Assembly: GCA_963704475.1 (NCBI GenBank)
Contig: OY969900.1
Span: forward strand, 806,001-870,000
Direction of reading: 5' to 3'
From: UBA9655 sp963704475
GTDB taxonomy: Bacteria; Pseudomonadota; Alphaproteobacteria; UBA9655
DNA length: 64,000 nucleotides
In this document: positions 1-8,187 of the stretch, in pieces
How positions within the stretch are numbered: the stretch's first letter is position 1
Layout of the letters: each line of letters opens with the position of its first letter
The notes under the pieces: generated by a model
Seen by the model: the letters and a program-made list of their open reading frames with translations, nothing else
The model's database searches: none
What the model was told of the DNA's origin: nothing
Made by a program: the position numbers and the translations under genes

Positions 1-281
1 ATGCTGAGAAAATAGGAAAAACTATCCGAACCCATTAGGCCATTAAAAATACACTGCATTGGATTTTAGATATTAGCTTTAGAGATGATGACTCTCGCAT
101 CAGACGAGGCAACGCTCCAGAAAACATTGCTATTATAAAGCATATGGCTTTGAATATGTTGCAGAAAGCTAAAGGAAAAACGGAACTCAATTAAACAAAT
201 GCGCAAAGCTGCTGGATGGGATAATGCTCAACTTTTAACGATCTTGATCCAAATTGCGGCTTTTTAAGTGAGGCAACCCTG
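1..281 (+). pseudogene. ISAs1-family transposase, 3' remnant
   Basis: Only the C-terminal end of an ISAs1-type DDE transposase is present, entering from the left window edge. The frame from base 48 reads LHWILDISFRDDDSRIRRGN and then NIAIIKHMALNML, the conserved C-terminal block of this family. The gene is dead: a TAG at 36-38 replaces the Trp expected in the HW(A/G)IEN motif, and a frameshift in the A-rich stretch near 172-182 moves the last part (KQMRKAAGWDNAQLL) into another frame. The sequence at 268-281 reads, on the minus strand, as CAGGGTTGCCTCAC, which fits the CAGGG start of ISAs1-family inverted repeats and marks the right end of the element. Not functional. Confidence 0.8.
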
Positions 282-329
282 AAGGATAGCGTTTTCTGTC
301 TTGATGGATGTAAGGAAAAGTGTTTTGAT

Positions 330-708
330 ACCTTGGGGTTTGTGGCTAGTGTTTTAACGGCACCTAGCCAAATAATATCCCATCACAGTCTTGGCACTCC
401 TCCCTGGATTCCCCGTAAGAAACCATATGTAGGTCTGACCGATACCCACGACTCGAACCGTCCAAGGCTGCGCTTTTCCATGCAGCCTTGACTCGAGGTT
501 ACAGCTCGCCGTAGGGAACTTCCAGAGCATACCACGATTCTCGTCAAAGCGGCGCGCCACTGGAAGGGTTGTGTGACCCTTGCTCAGGCTTCTGCGTGAC
601 TCGTCTTTGCATGGAATGTTGGCTTGCTGAACCCTAGGACCTGCTTCGCGTCAACGCCTAGCGGCACTGGACGGCATCTCTTGTGCGTCATCCTTTAGGC
701 AGGCTCAC
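330..708 (-). mobile_element. Group II intron fragment, 5' structural part
   Basis: On the minus strand, sequence starting GTGAGCC at 708 runs through a series of GC-rich helices, for example GGCTGC/GCAGCC around 464-487 and a GGCTAG/CTAGCC hairpin around 338-368. I recognise this as the domain I region of a bacterial group II intron, from memory of similar introns and without a search. No intron-encoded reverse transcriptase and no domain V follow; the fragment stops against the ISAs1 remnant. The intron 5' end falls exactly inside the last codons of the small cysteine-rich gene at 695-931. The left boundary is uncertain. An alternative is another structured RNA. Confidence 0.5.
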
Positions 709-931
709 AAGACCAGCTAGCGCAGCCTGAATCGCAAGTGTCGTCGCAAGTACCGGGGCAAAAATTCTGGCACCAGTTGCTTCCGCCCTGACTGTCCCAG
801 TGGTATCTTGTTCCATCCTCGCATTCAATTTGACAGTCCCAGACTTGTGCAAGGCCGGTTTCCGTTACGAAGCATGAGACTGAAAGAAGTCCAAAAGTCA
901 GAACTGATGTCCGGAGTAAGTTTTTATGCAT
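695..931 (-). CDS. Small cysteine-rich secreted protein, 3' end altered by the intron fragment
   Basis: A 78-residue protein of unknown function with an N-terminal signal sequence (KNLLRTSVLTFGLLSVSC, probable cleavage near TGLAQ) and a mature part rich in Cys, Asp and Gly. It is a paralogue of the gene at 1054-1299: the signal peptides match almost residue for residue and both end in SWSC. The ATG at 931 is preferred over the one at 937 because AAGGA lies 8 nt before it, the same spacing as in the paralogue. The last codons (EPA-stop) come from the start of the group II intron fragment, where the paralogue has only Asp-stop. Cysteines may form disulfides in the periplasm. Confidence 0.6.
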   Translation of the reverse strand: MHKNLLRTSVLTFGLLSVSCFVTETGLAQVWDCQIECEDGTRYHWDSQGGSNWCQNFCPGTCDDTCDSGCASWSCEPA

Positions 932-1053
932 GATCATTTTCCTTTCGTTGTTATGAAATGGGTTATTACATGTGTCTATCTTTGTTTTTATATTTACTCT
1001 ATCACAGAGTTTCTTCTAGCAGGGGCGGGGTTGAGGTGATCCTCGTGTTGGTT

Positions 1054-1299
1054 TCAGTCGCAGCTCCAGGATTCAAGGTAGCACATGCCTCCGGGTTCGT
1101 TATTGCAGGCGTGGTTGCAGGAGGGTTCGCAGTCGTATTCACAGTCTTCTAGGTTGTACTGGAAATTGGGGGCTGTACAAGAACCCTGGCACTGGCAGTT
1201 ACATTGACAGGCGGCGCTCATTGCTCGTTCAGTCACGAGGCAGGAGACTGAAAGAAGTCCAAAAGCTAGAACTGATGTCCTGAAGAAATTTTTAATCAT
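1054..1299 (-). CDS. Small cysteine-rich secreted protein
   Basis: An 81-residue protein of unknown function. Residues 1-28 form a signal peptide ending AMSA, a good signal peptidase I site. The mature ~53 residues contain about 11 cysteines, many as CxC or CxxxC (ACQCNCQCQGSC, CEYDCEPSCNHAC), so a disulfide-knotted or metal-binding fold is likely. AAGGA sits 8 nt before the ATG. Paralogue of the neighbour at 695-931, probably by tandem duplication. The DsbA-like oxidoreductase at 1728-2549, on the same strand, could oxidise these proteins; that link is inference. No lipobox is clear. Confidence 0.6.
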   Translation of the reverse strand: MIKNFFRTSVLAFGLLSVSCLVTERAMSAACQCNCQCQGSCTAPNFQYNLEDCEYDCEPSCNHACNNEPGGMCYLESWSCD

Positions 1300-1384
1300 T
1301 TTATTTTTCCTTTTTTTTATTTTTGTGTTTTTTCTGATGTGGTTTTAAGCATCTTAACGCTCACTCTAGTATTAGCACGGTAAG

Positions 1385-1415
1385 AAGAAGGGAAATTATA
1401 ACTACTTCCCTTCTT
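1385..1415 (-). terminator. Hairpin terminator candidate after the 45-residue peptide gene
   Basis: A perfect 10-bp inverted repeat (AAGAAGGGAA at 1385-1394, TTCCCTTCTT at 1406-1415, 11-nt loop) lies about 30 nt downstream of the stop codon of the minus-strand gene ending at 1446. A strong T-tract is missing on the minus strand, so termination efficiency is uncertain. Confidence 0.5.
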
Positions 1416-1445
1416 TAAACCGATTCAACAAAGATATTGCTTCGA

Positions 1446-1583
1446 CTATTCTTTAACTTCGTCAGCTGGTTTAGCGCCAACATCAGGTGTAGTTTCAGCA
1501 GCTTCTGTCTTTGTCGGTTCAGCAGCATTAACAGCAACTGCAGATATACTTACAAGAGCTAGTGTAAGGGCAATAAATTTCAT
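1446..1583 (-). CDS. 45-residue secreted peptide, Ala/Glu/Thr-rich
   Basis: A 45-codon gene with strong start signals: GGAG 9 nt before the ATG at 1583. The product starts MKFIALTLALVSISAVAVNA, a textbook signal peptide with an AxA cleavage site, followed by about 24 residues rich in Ala, Glu, Thr, Pro and Lys (EPTKTEAAETTPDVGA). No known family is recognised. An inverted repeat (ACCTCA-AAG-TGAGGT, 1608-1622) sits just upstream and may be an operator or leader hairpin. A hairpin follows the gene at 1385-1415. The compact unit argues for a real gene; its role is unknown. Confidence 0.6.
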   Translation of the reverse strand: MKFIALTLALVSISAVAVNAAEPTKTEAAETTPDVGAKPADEVKE

Positions 1584-1727
1584 TTTAATTTTCTCCATTT
1601 AATAAACACCTCAAAGTGAGGTATAAAAACTATGCAAGAACAAATTTCTCTTTGCAAGATAAAATTTTAAGAAAATTTTAAGGATTTATAAGATTCTAAA
1701 ATTTTCAGAAATGCCCTGTTGTTGCTT

Positions 1728-2549
1728 TTAAGAAGCAGGCATATTTTTTTGCTTATCCTCTTCAGAAGGAGATCCTAAACCGTAGGCTTCTTTTAGGTCT
1801 TTCGTAAGCTCTTCTAGTCCCTTATATCCAGGAACGACTTTTTTCTCTCCGATAATGAAGGCAGGCGTCCCTCGAAGACCTATCTCTTTTGAAAGGGCAA
1901 GGGTTTGGTCGATTTTCTCTTGAATCTCTGAGCTATTCATATCTTTTTTGAGCATTTTTGTTTCAAATCCTAAGGTTTTAGCGGCCTTCAAAATATCTTT
2001 TTCTGTTAAAGGAGCAGCGGATTCAAAAATGACCTTTTGCAGTTGGTCATATTTTCCTTGGCTATGAGCAGCCATGAGCGCTTTCACAGCAATCAGTGAG
2101 TTTTTCATAATCGGAATATCTTTAAAAATAACCTTTACATCCTTGTTTGCCTTCAGGAATGTACTCAGATCGCCATAAAACTTTTTGCAATGGCCACAGT
2201 AAGGATCCGTAAAGACCATAATGCTTTGATGTGCCTCAGGATTGCCTGCGGTGGGAGAAGAAGAATCCTTGAAAATCTTGTCTTTATTCTCAGCCACAAA
2301 CTTTTCCATCTTTAGAATGGCTTCTTTTTGCTGTTCTTTCATTCCTGCTTGCGTGGCGTCCAAAACCTCACGGGAATGGGTTTCCAAGAAGCGGGACATA
2401 AGCTTTTCTAAAGCGTGTTCTTGTTCGGGTGTAAAAGCAGGAGAGAGAGCCTCGGACACTTCTTCCACAGCAACAATGTCTTCAGAAAATGCTGGGGTTA
2501 TCAGGCTTAAACTTGCAAAAGAGAGGGCGGTTAAATAAATTTTTTTCAT
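1728..2549 (-). CDS. DsbA-family thiol:disulfide oxidoreductase (Com1/ScsC-like)
   Basis: A 273-residue periplasmic thioredoxin-fold protein that would introduce or reshuffle disulfides in exported proteins. It has a signal peptide (1-22, ending PAFSE), a helical N-terminal stalk (about 30-100, Glu/Lys-rich, as in Com1/ScsC-type proteins that oligomerise), the active site DPYCGHCKKF near residues 114-123 and the cis-Pro loop RGTPAFIIG near 225. CGHC rather than CPHC is usual for this subgroup. AAGGA lies 9 nt before the ATG. It follows the LptD-like gene by 39 nt in the same direction, so the two may be co-transcribed; DsbA oxidises LptD in E. coli. Confidence 0.88.
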   Translation of the reverse strand: MKKIYLTALSFASLSLITPAFSEDIVAVEEVSEALSPAFTPEQEHALEKLMSRFLETHSREVLDATQAGMKEQQKEAILKMEKFVAENKDKIFKDSSSPTAGNPEAHQSIMVFTDPYCGHCKKFYGDLSTFLKANKDVKVIFKDIPIMKNSLIAVKALMAAHSQGKYDQLQKVIFESAAPLTEKDILKAAKTLGFETKMLKKDMNSSEIQEKIDQTLALSKEIGLRGTPAFIIGEKKVVPGYKGLEELTKDLKEAYGLGSPSEEDKQKNMPAS

Positions 2550-2588
2550 GTTTTTGTTTCCTTTTTGTTTAAGTTAAGTGAAATTTTC

Positions 2589-4472
2589 TCATTGGCTATG
2601 AGAGGTGAATATAGAGTTTTCGTAGACAGGAGACATGATCTCCCCTTCATCATTCACACTCAGTGTAAGCATAAAACAAATGTCTTTCTTGAATCTTTTT
2701 TTTCTTTCTTCCCTCACGTTCCTTCCTCCCTTGAGGGGGCTTCTTTTCTCTATCACGGGTCTGTTGCGCTGAGAAACTGTGAATCCTATCCCAAAGTTTT
2801 CGAAATTATAATTAACTCCAGCTCTATAGGAAAATTGTCCTCTTCTTTCCTTTGCCCCCTCTAAGTTTTGCATCAACGATCCTCTCAAAGACCAATTATC
2901 TGTGAATTGATAAGAACAATTATAATTAATCCTTTTGTCTGTTTGTTGAAAGTTTTTTTGATTTCTTATCTTATCAAGATTTTTATTTCCTGGCCTACCA
3001 ACTGGTCTTTCAAAATTCTTCATGACATTTCTTGTGATCGTGTAATTGACAGAAAAAGTTGCACTCTCCGTATAAATAGAACCACCAATACCAGAAGCAC
3101 GTGATTGAAAAGATTTTTGATCAATTTCAAAGGCTGCATTAAGCCGCAACCATCTTAAAAGATTCGCTTCAACATGCCCTACATAATCAGAAAACCGCGG
3201 GGCCCCTTGTGTGGGAGCATAGGGAGATGTTGGGGTTTTCAGGAAGGCGTATTGCTGTCCTAGGAAAAGTGTTCCATGCCCAAGTGACCCTAAGGTTACC
3301 AAAAACTTTCCCCCATATATAGCTTGGTTTCTTCCCCCCATTCGACCACCATATCCTCCCATGCCTCCTCCAAAGCTATTCCCCATCATACCTCCAGAGA
3401 GGGGAGAGATCATCCCCATGTCTCCCATAGGAAAATGATCAGCACCACACAGACCTCCCACATCACCGTAGGGGAAACCATCTGAACCAGAGAAGGGTCC
3501 TCCCATAGTTTCTAGAGGACTCCCCTCGGGACTATAAGGCATTCCTAAACCTTCTCCAGATGACAGATCATGCGGAGGATAAGATCCCTCCAACCCTCCT
3601 GGATAATGATCCAAGTTATACATCTCTCCCATAAGATGATCATGATCATGGCCATACCCTCCCATACGTGGTCCATCACGCATGTTAGGCGTTTTCTGCC
3701 TTATGGGTTTTTGAGGTTGGGCACTAAGTGAGCCCGTTGGCTGAAAAGAAAGATTCCCTGACCAAATAGGAAGAAAAGGTCCTTTCCAGTCCATACCAAT
3801 CCTCGGCAAAACACTGACACGTCCCCTCTGACCTTCAGAACATGTTGACTTGAAACCATTCATAGGCTGCCCAAAGCCATTTGTTTTGGAAACATTCCCT
3901 CTAGTTGAGGCAAAAAAGGTAAGCCTTTGTCCAAGGGGGGCGCGAATGGAATGTTTTAAGTTAAAATCCACATATTGAGAAAACCTGTTTTTTTTATTAG
4001 AAGGAGTAGGTCTTAGATTAAAAGGACTTTTTGGCTTAGGAATATTTGTGTCCTGCTCTTTCCCCCAGCACCCGTTGGCAAATCCAAAAGAATGCTGATG
4101 TCTATGGTGTCTTGAGTTTTTTTTCTGCTTAGACGCCATTCTTACTTTCCTTCCTATTCTAGAACGACCATTATGTCCTCCTTGTCGAATACTTAAAGTC
4201 GTCTGGTTATCCTGAAACTTCAGCTGCCTCTTCGAGGAAAGCATTTCGGAAGGAGTTTGATTCTGGCTGGCGTTGTTATGAACAACTGGGTCATTACTAA
4301 TGAGAGTAGTGCTCGAGAAGCTGTAAAGAGAGGGCACATGAATCAAAAAAAAGATGAACACAAAAAAACTTATTTTAGGAATAAGAGCATGAGCATTATA
4401 CAGATCACTTAATAAGTTCATAGCATGAGTTTTATATTTATTGTTTCTTTTTTGTTTTTTAGGCTGAATCAA
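2589..4472 (-). CDS. LptD-like outer-membrane beta-barrel paralogue with Gly/Met/His-rich insert
   Basis: A 627-residue protein matching, by eye, the C-terminal half of the LptD encoded at 14754-17084. Matching blocks include LGQRLTFFASTRGN with IGQVFTVFGSTRGD, TLFLGQQYAF with GLFLGQNYSF, and RFSDYVGHVEA with GFSDYIGRLEA. About one third of ~95 ungapped residues (386-480) are identical. It lacks the N-terminal LptA-like domain; residues 1-165 are basic and unfamiliar after a hydrophobic export segment (about 30-50). Residues ~261-383 are a low-complexity Gly/Met/Asp/His insert (GYGHDHDH, GGGMGGYGGRMGG) where LptD has a short loop. The TTG start at 4472 is open to doubt; ATG at 4421 is an alternative, neither with a good ribosome site. 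Function unknown. Confidence 0.7.
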   Translation of the reverse strand: MIQPKKQKRNNKYKTHAMNLLSDLYNAHALIPKISFFVFIFFLIHVPSLYSFSSTTLISNDPVVHNNASQNQTPSEMLSSKRQLKFQDNQTTLSIRQGGHNGRSRIGRKVRMASKQKKNSRHHRHQHSFGFANGCWGKEQDTNIPKPKSPFNLRPTPSNKKNRFSQYVDFNLKHSIRAPLGQRLTFFASTRGNVSKTNGFGQPMNGFKSTCSEGQRGRVSVLPRIGMDWKGPFLPIWSGNLSFQPTGSLSAQPQKPIRQKTPNMRDGPRMGGYGHDHDHLMGEMYNLDHYPGGLEGSYPPHDLSSGEGLGMPYSPEGSPLETMGGPFSGSDGFPYGDVGGLCGADHFPMGDMGMISPLSGGMMGNSFGGGMGGYGGRMGGRNQAIYGGKFLVTLGSLGHGTLFLGQQYAFLKTPTSPYAPTQGAPRFSDYVGHVEANLLRWLRLNAAFEIDQKSFQSRASGIGGSIYTESATFSVNYTITRNVMKNFERPVGRPGNKNLDKIRNQKNFQQTDKRINYNCSYQFTDNWSLRGSLMQNLEGAKERRGQFSYRAGVNYNFENFGIGFTVSQRNRPVIEKRSPLKGGRNVREERKKRFKKDICFMLTLSVNDEGEIMSPVYENSIFTSHSQ

Positions 4473-4591
4473 GTGCCTTTTCTTTTTAAAAAATTAACAA
4501 ATGCTAATTAATTACAAATTCTACAACCAACAAAAGAATATAAAATTTGAGCTAAATATGCAAGCAGGTTTTCATTTTCTCGACGTTAAAG

Positions 4592-5756
4592 CTTACCACC
4601 CATCAGTTTTGCGTAAAGAATAAAAACATGATATAAGATCGTGAAACAACTGCCAGAAGAAGGAGGCAGAATGTCAGGATATAAAGGGATTGTGGCAGCC
4701 ATCGCAAGAGATCTCGAGAAGCGACTCCCCACACAAAGAGCTACGCAAAGACGTAAGCTCAGTGAGCTGGTGGGCGGGATGCTAATCTGTCAAACACCTA
4801 ATCTAATGGAACTGTCAAACGTGTTAGATAGACCAACGGAAAGCGCTGAAGCTCGGTACAATTATGTGGAGAGGTTTTTGAAAAATCCTCTGGTTCATAC
4901 TGAAGTCGTTATGGCAGCGTATGCCAAAGATATATTAGCTCGATTAGGAAAACATCAGCATACTCTTGTCTTGATGATTGATCAAAGCAAGGTGAATGAT
5001 ATCTTTGAAGTCTTAATGATTTCAGTTCGTTTGCGTAAGCGAGCGGTTCCTCTTTTTTGGGTTGTAAAGGAAACAAAGGGGGGAATAGGATTTGATGCAC
5101 AAAAAATCTTACTCAATGTGGTGAGCAGTTGGGTCCCGGAAGGATGCCGTGTCATGCTGGCAGGGGATCGATTTTATGGAACAGCTGAGTTAGTTGGATG
5201 GTGTCAGAAACAAGGCTGGAAGTATCGTCTTCGTCTTAAAGGAAATCTCTGTGTTTATCAGGATCAGGGACCGGACAAGACGCTTGATCAACTCAAAGCT
5301 GAGGGGAAGAAAACGCTTGAGAAAGCTCGGTTTCGATCTGGTATGATCACTCCAGTTGGGATCCTCCATGAACCAGGGCATAAGGAACCTTGGTATATTG
5401 CTATGGACAGTTTGCCGAATGAATATAAAACACGGGACTATGGGTTGAGATGGGGAATTGAGAATATGTTTTCTGATTTTAAGTCCAGAGGTTTTTCGTT
5501 GATGCAAACTCATATTCGTTTTGCGGACAGGTTGGAGAGGCTGATTCTTGTTCTCTCCATTGCGCTCCATTGGGCTGTCTCTCTAGGCCTTAGTCATGAA
5601 AAGCAGCATCAAGACCCTGCGAAAAAAGGGGGCCAAAAAAGCCTCAAGATCCCTTCTCTCTTCTTTTAAACGAGGCTTACGTTCTTTCCGAAGATGCTGT
5701 TTCCTTAACAAATCTCCAGGATCTCTATGGCTTTATATAAACTGATGGGTGGCAAG
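4592..5756 (+). mobile_element. IS4-family insertion sequence
   Basis: Terminal inverted repeats frame the transposase: 4592-4609 (CTTACCACCCATCAGTTT) and the complement of 5739-5756 (CTTGCCACCCATCAGTTT), 17 of 18 matching. The element is 1165 bp. I see no target-site duplication next to the repeats, so the insertion may be old or one flank rearranged. Confidence 0.8.
4671..5669 (+). CDS. IS4-family transposase, C-terminus frameshifted
   Basis: DDE transposase of the IS4 family: first Asp in LVLMIDQSK, second in VMLAGDRFYG, and the YREK signature in YGLRWGIENMFSDFK (Y-x2-R-x3-E-x6-K). The ATG at 4671 follows AAGGAGG; a GTG at 4641 is the upstream alternative. The frame ends at 5669, but another frame continues from about 5640 to 5742 with SFKRGLRSFRRC, the usual basic C-terminal tail of this family. 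The shift lies in the homopolymers near 5619-5638 (A6, G5, A6). Thus the gene is either newly inactivated or slips at these runs. The catalytic residues are all upstream of the shift. Confidence 0.8.
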   Translation: MSGYKGIVAAIARDLEKRLPTQRATQRRKLSELVGGMLICQTPNLMELSNVLDRPTESAEARYNYVERFLKNPLVHTEVVMAAYAKDILARLGKHQHTLVLMIDQSKVNDIFEVLMISVRLRKRAVPLFWVVKETKGGIGFDAQKILLNVVSSWVPEGCRVMLAGDRFYGTAELVGWCQKQGWKYRLRLKGNLCVYQDQGPDKTLDQLKAEGKKTLEKARFRSGMITPVGILHEPGHKEPWYIAMDSLPNEYKTRDYGLRWGIENMFSDFKSRGFSLMQTHIRFADRLERLILVLSIALHWAVSLGLSHEKQHQDPAKKGGQKSLKIPSLFF

Positions 5757-5790
5757 GCGAAAAATAGGAAAATAATTTTACAATTGACTC

Positions 5791-6477
5791 ATGACCATCA
5801 TTAGACTCCCACATAAGGATCACGACATCCTCATTCACCGCAAGCCAAACGCGCGCGCAAAACGTCTGTCGTTACGCTTAGCACGTCAAGAAAATACATT
5901 TGTGTTAACTGTGCCTCCCCTAGCAACAGAGCGCGCAATCAAGAGTTTTTTAACTCGCTGTACCCCTTGGATTGAAAAAAACCTAGAAAAAATCTCTCAC
6001 ACAAAGCAGATTGCTCCTGGAGAAGAAATTATTCTTCATGGAACATCTTTCCACTGTGTGACGGATCCTTTGCGCAGGAAACCCGTTCTTTGCAAAACAA
6101 CGCATACGCTTCGTTTGCCCCCGCAGTATTCTCAAGAAGCGCTTTATGATCTCTTAAAAAAAACAGCGAGTGAACAGTTAACGCCTTATGTCATCAAGGC
6201 AGGACAAATGTTGGAGCAAGAAATTAAGAAAATAACCTTTCGGGATACAAAAACGCGGTGGGGCAGTTGCTCGGCTCAAAAATCAATTTCTTTAAATTGG
6301 CGCCTCATTTTAGCCCCCCCTGACGTCGCACAATACGTGTGTGCTCATGAAGCTTCTCACCTTCTTCATATGAATCATAGTAAGGCCTTTTGGAATATCG
6401 TTGAGGGACTCTGCCCTGCTTACAAAACCCACCGAAAGTGGCTTAAGCAGCAAGGGCAGTCTTTAATGCGTGTTTAA
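5791..6477 (+). CDS. YgjP-like zinc metallopeptidase (DUF45 family)
   Basis: A 228-residue protein of the YgjP/SprT-like M48-type family. The C-terminal domain carries the family block RWGSCSAQKSISLNWRLI and the zinc site HEASHLLHMNHSKAFW (HExxH with a third His). Substrate is unknown for the family. It starts 34 nt after the IS4 element, so its upstream region may have been changed by that insertion; no strong ribosome site is seen before the ATG. Its last 15 nt overlap the end of the convergent ftsI gene. Confidence 0.85.
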   Translation: MTIIRLPHKDHDILIHRKPNARAKRLSLRLARQENTFVLTVPPLATERAIKSFLTRCTPWIEKNLEKISHTKQIAPGEEIILHGTSFHCVTDPLRRKPVLCKTTHTLRLPPQYSQEALYDLLKKTASEQLTPYVIKAGQMLEQEIKKITFRDTKTRWGSCSAQKSISLNWRLILAPPDVAQYVCAHEASHLLHMNHSKAFWNIVEGLCPAYKTHRKWLKQQGQSLMRV

Positions 6478-8187
6478 TCGTCCTACTGCGTGCGCAGGTA
6501 TCAACTTAGGTTGTTCTTCCTTCATCATTTTGTCCTCTCGAACAGGAATAACTTGTAAGATCGGCGCGATCCGCTCAATAATCTTTCCGGTAATAGGGGC
6601 GGCGTTCCATCCTCCCGCATTAAAGCCGTACGTTTCTTTAATACCCGCCGGACGATCCACGATGACGAGAGTCAAGTATTGAGGATGACTTATGGGGAAG
6701 ACACTTACAAACGAGGTCTTGTTCGTCCCCTTCTGATAAGATTTTCCGGCAAGAACGTTTGCAGTTCCTGTTTTTCCGCCAACTTGATATCCCTCAACAT
6801 AAGCTTTGTGACCCGTTCCCTCTGCCACGACCAGGTACATGAGCTTTCGTATAATTTCTGACGTTTTCTCAGAGATGATGCGCTTTCCTTTCCTTACTTT
6901 CGAAGAATCTGCTTTTAAAAGGGTTGGGGACTGCATAATCCCATTGTTAACAATCCCTCCAATCGCTGTCACAAGCTGTAGGGGGCTAATCGAGATGCCA
7001 TACCCGTAAGAGGCTGTAATCAACGTCGATGGGGACCAATTTTTTGGATAAAGGGGAGACCCCACTTCAGGAAGTTCGAGGGACGGCGTCTTAAAAAAAT
7101 CAAGTTTTTCAAAAAAGGCTTTTTGAGGGGAGATGCCCATTTGCATTGCCATCTTTGCGGCCCCAATATTTGAGGACTTCGTAAATACTTCTGCGACCGT
7201 CAAAGGATAATGAGCTGGATGAATATCCGTAATTCTGAAACGTCCTACACGTAAAGGGGCAGATACATCAAACGTCGTTGAAGGGTTTCCAGCATTTTCC
7301 AGATAAAGGGCTGTATTAAATATTTTAAAAGTCGACCCCATTTCATATACCCCTAAACTAAGGCAGTTAAAGAGCGCTTCTTTTTGAAAGCCCATTTTCC
7401 CAACCTGATTGGGATCAAAGTCCGGCAAAGAAACCATGGCAAGAATTTCTCCCGTCTGCACATTCATAACGATCCCCGCACCCCCTTGGGCATGAAATTT
7501 TTCAATACCGGCCAAAAGTTCATCGCGCACAACATGTTGCACCCGCACGTCCAAGCTTAAGGCAAGGGAATTTTCTTCTTTCAAAAGAACGTCATTCAAC
7601 TTGCATTCGATCCCGCTCAATCCTTGATTATCTATATTGGTATAGCCAAGAACGTGTGCAAACAGTTCTCCATGAGGATAAACGCGCCGCTCATCCTGCT
7701 GAAGATAGATGCCTGGTAACCCTAAGCGAATAACTTCTGCTTGTTTTTGGGGTGTGAGATGACGTGCAAGCCATACAAACCCTTTCTTAGAGCGAAGACG
7801 CTTCAATATTTCTTGCATATTTAATTCAGGCAGCGCTTGTTTTAATTTAAGAGCAGAGTCAACTGGATCCAAAACTACACGGGCATTGGCATAAAGAGAC
7901 GAAGTCTTCAAACTTGTTGCCAAAAGTTCTCCATGTCGATCCACAATATCAGCACGAGATTTGTAGGCATGAAATGATCGTGCATGGAGCAAATTTTCGT
8001 CACTTCCTCTTCGTAAAAGGCTTACATCAATGAGTCGTCCCGCAATAATTAAAAAAATAAGGATAAACGAACACCCCATAATAAAAAGGCGCGTGTGGAC
8101 CATATCAAGAATGCGACGAAGAGACCGTGCATCCCGCCAAGAAGATACCTCACCAACTTGAGGGCTATAAAGTTTCTGTCTATTCAT
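6463..8187 (-). CDS. ftsI: Peptidoglycan D,D-transpeptidase FtsI (PBP3)
   Basis: Cross-links septal peptidoglycan in the divisome. 574 residues: one N-terminal membrane segment (LFIMGCSFILIFLIIAG, about 30-50), a pedestal domain, then the transpeptidase with catalytic Ser in GSTFK (near 285), SSN (near 336) and KTGTA (near 469). The start is ATG 8187, after AGAGG and overlapping ftsL by 8 nt; an in-frame upstream codon at 8274 would make an unlikely extension inside ftsL. It is the last gene of the dcw cluster here: murE, murF and mraY, which normally follow, are absent and a convergent gene plus an IS lie next. Confidence 0.95.
   Translation of the reverse strand: MNRQKLYSPQVGEVSSWRDARSLRRILDMVHTRLFIMGCSFILIFLIIAGRLIDVSLLRRGSDENLLHARSFHAYKSRADIVDRHGELLATSLKTSSLYANARVVLDPVDSALKLKQALPELNMQEILKRLRSKKGFVWLARHLTPQKQAEVIRLGLPGIYLQQDERRVYPHGELFAHVLGYTNIDNQGLSGIECKLNDVLLKEENSLALSLDVRVQHVVRDELLAGIEKFHAQGGAGIVMNVQTGEILAMVSLPDFDPNQVGKMGFQKEALFNCLSLGVYEMGSTFKIFNTALYLENAGNPSTTFDVSAPLRVGRFRITDIHPAHYPLTVAEVFTKSSNIGAAKMAMQMGISPQKAFFEKLDFFKTPSLELPEVGSPLYPKNWSPSTLITASYGYGISISPLQLVTAIGGIVNNGIMQSPTLLKADSSKVRKGKRIISEKTSEIIRKLMYLVVAEGTGHKAYVEGYQVGGKTGTANVLAGKSYQKGTNKTSFVSVFPISHPQYLTLVIVDRPAGIKETYGFNAGGWNAAPITGKIIERIAPILQVIPVREDKMMKEEQPKLIPAHAVGRLNTH

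Noticed and set aside
354..560. Open frame coding a 68-residue protein on the minus strand
   Set aside because: It lies in structured group II intron-like sequence; similar frames are often wrongly annotated. No signal or family features.
958..1152. Plus-strand frame opposite the Cys-rich genes
   Set aside because: Shadow of the minus-strand genes with strong ribosome sites and paralogy; the composition is repetitive Val/Ala from antisense codons.
3300..3700. Gly/Met-rich stretch as a PE-PGRS or antisense artefact
   Set aside because: The frame continues on both sides with recognisable LptD-like strands, so it is an insert in a real protein.
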